From NCBI RefSeq assembly GCF_900156515.1, contig NZ_FTNU01000001.1, positions 186,001-250,000 of the forward strand: a stretch of 64,000 bases of DNA, read 5' to 3'. This document shows, one piece after another, positions 63,966 through 64,000 of this stretch. Origin of the DNA: Moraxella cuniculi DSM 21768 (GTDB lineage: Bacteria > Pseudomonadota > Gammaproteobacteria > Pseudomonadales > Moraxellaceae). Position 1 is the first letter of the stretch, and each line of letters opens with the position of its first letter. The notes below the pieces were generated by a model. That model was not told the origin of the DNA. It searched no databases and was given only the letters and a program-made list of their open reading frames with translations. Made by a program: the position numbers and the translations under genes.

Positions 63966-64000
63966 GTCAGCTGATTTTGCACAGACTTTGTTATTTTTTG

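Overview
The window reads as a chromosomal segment of a naturally competent gammaproteobacterium of the Moraxellaceae, most likely Moraxella or a close relative. The grounds are the moderately AT-rich coding sequence, the order pyrH-frr-uppS-cdsA-dxr-rseP-bamA-lpxD-fabZ-lpxA, an Acinetobacter-like RpoH core, a CsrA with a long acidic tail, and a ComEC DNA-uptake channel. The genus is inferred from gene content and protein style; no search was run. Nearly all of it is core genome. I see no prophage, transposase, integron or CRISPR array.

Layout. 0-5 kb (+): ispD, comEC and a short SppA-type peptidase. 5-7.3 kb (-): a ribbon-helix-helix regulator with its own promoter and operator-like repeat, a tRNA-Lys/tRNA-Lys/tRNA-Asn transcription unit, a histone-deacetylase-fold hydrolase and a YbjN-like protein. 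7.5-8.9 kb (+): ccmA-ccmB. 8.9-13.2 kb (-): Sel1-repeat protein, nitrilase-family amidase, thiS, a DUF423 protein, rpoH and a TusA-like protein. 13.3-23.2 kb (-): an oligopeptide transporter cluster with oppB-C-D-F, an oppA copy interrupted by an in-frame TAA, a Kef-type antiporter and a second, intact oppA. 23.5-29.5 kb: M48 protease, YcxB-like membrane protein, serS, tkt. 29.9-40.5 kb (+): the translation and envelope block ending in lipid A synthesis. 40.6-45.7 kb (+): an NSS-family symporter with a 41-residue partner and a structured leader, then cytochrome bd oxidase cydA-B-X. 45.9-52.4 kb: dsbD, an EamA permease, an aldehyde dehydrogenase and an AGCS symporter. 52.8-57.6 kb: lemA and two TPM-domain genes, rplU-rpmA, a ZIP transporter and a DUF2057 protein. 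57.6-64 kb: Hda-like AAA+ protein, PerM-type permease, purM-purN, tRNA-Asn, 6S RNA, rpmB-rpmG and csrA-hopJ.

How it fits together. The central block couples nucleotide supply and ribosome recycling (pyrH, frr) to isoprenoid carriers (uppS, dxr; ispD lies at the left edge), phospholipid precursor (cdsA), envelope stress proteolysis (rseP), outer-membrane protein assembly (bamA) and lipid A synthesis (lpxD, fabZ, lpxA). CydABX, DsbD and CcmAB are respiratory and thiol-redox functions. Opp, NSS, AGCS and EamA proteins handle peptides, amino acids and related solutes.

The observations most worth following are: an intergenic excess of the 9-mer TTTGGCAAA/TTTGCCAAA, a possible uptake-signal-like word; a strongly folded leader in front of the NSS symporter; the nonsense codon in an otherwise intact oppA; paired inverted repeats upstream of the second oppA; an acidic N-terminal extension on RpoH; and a ComEC C-terminal domain that seems to lack its metal-binding motif. 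I did not find a clearly new multi-gene system.
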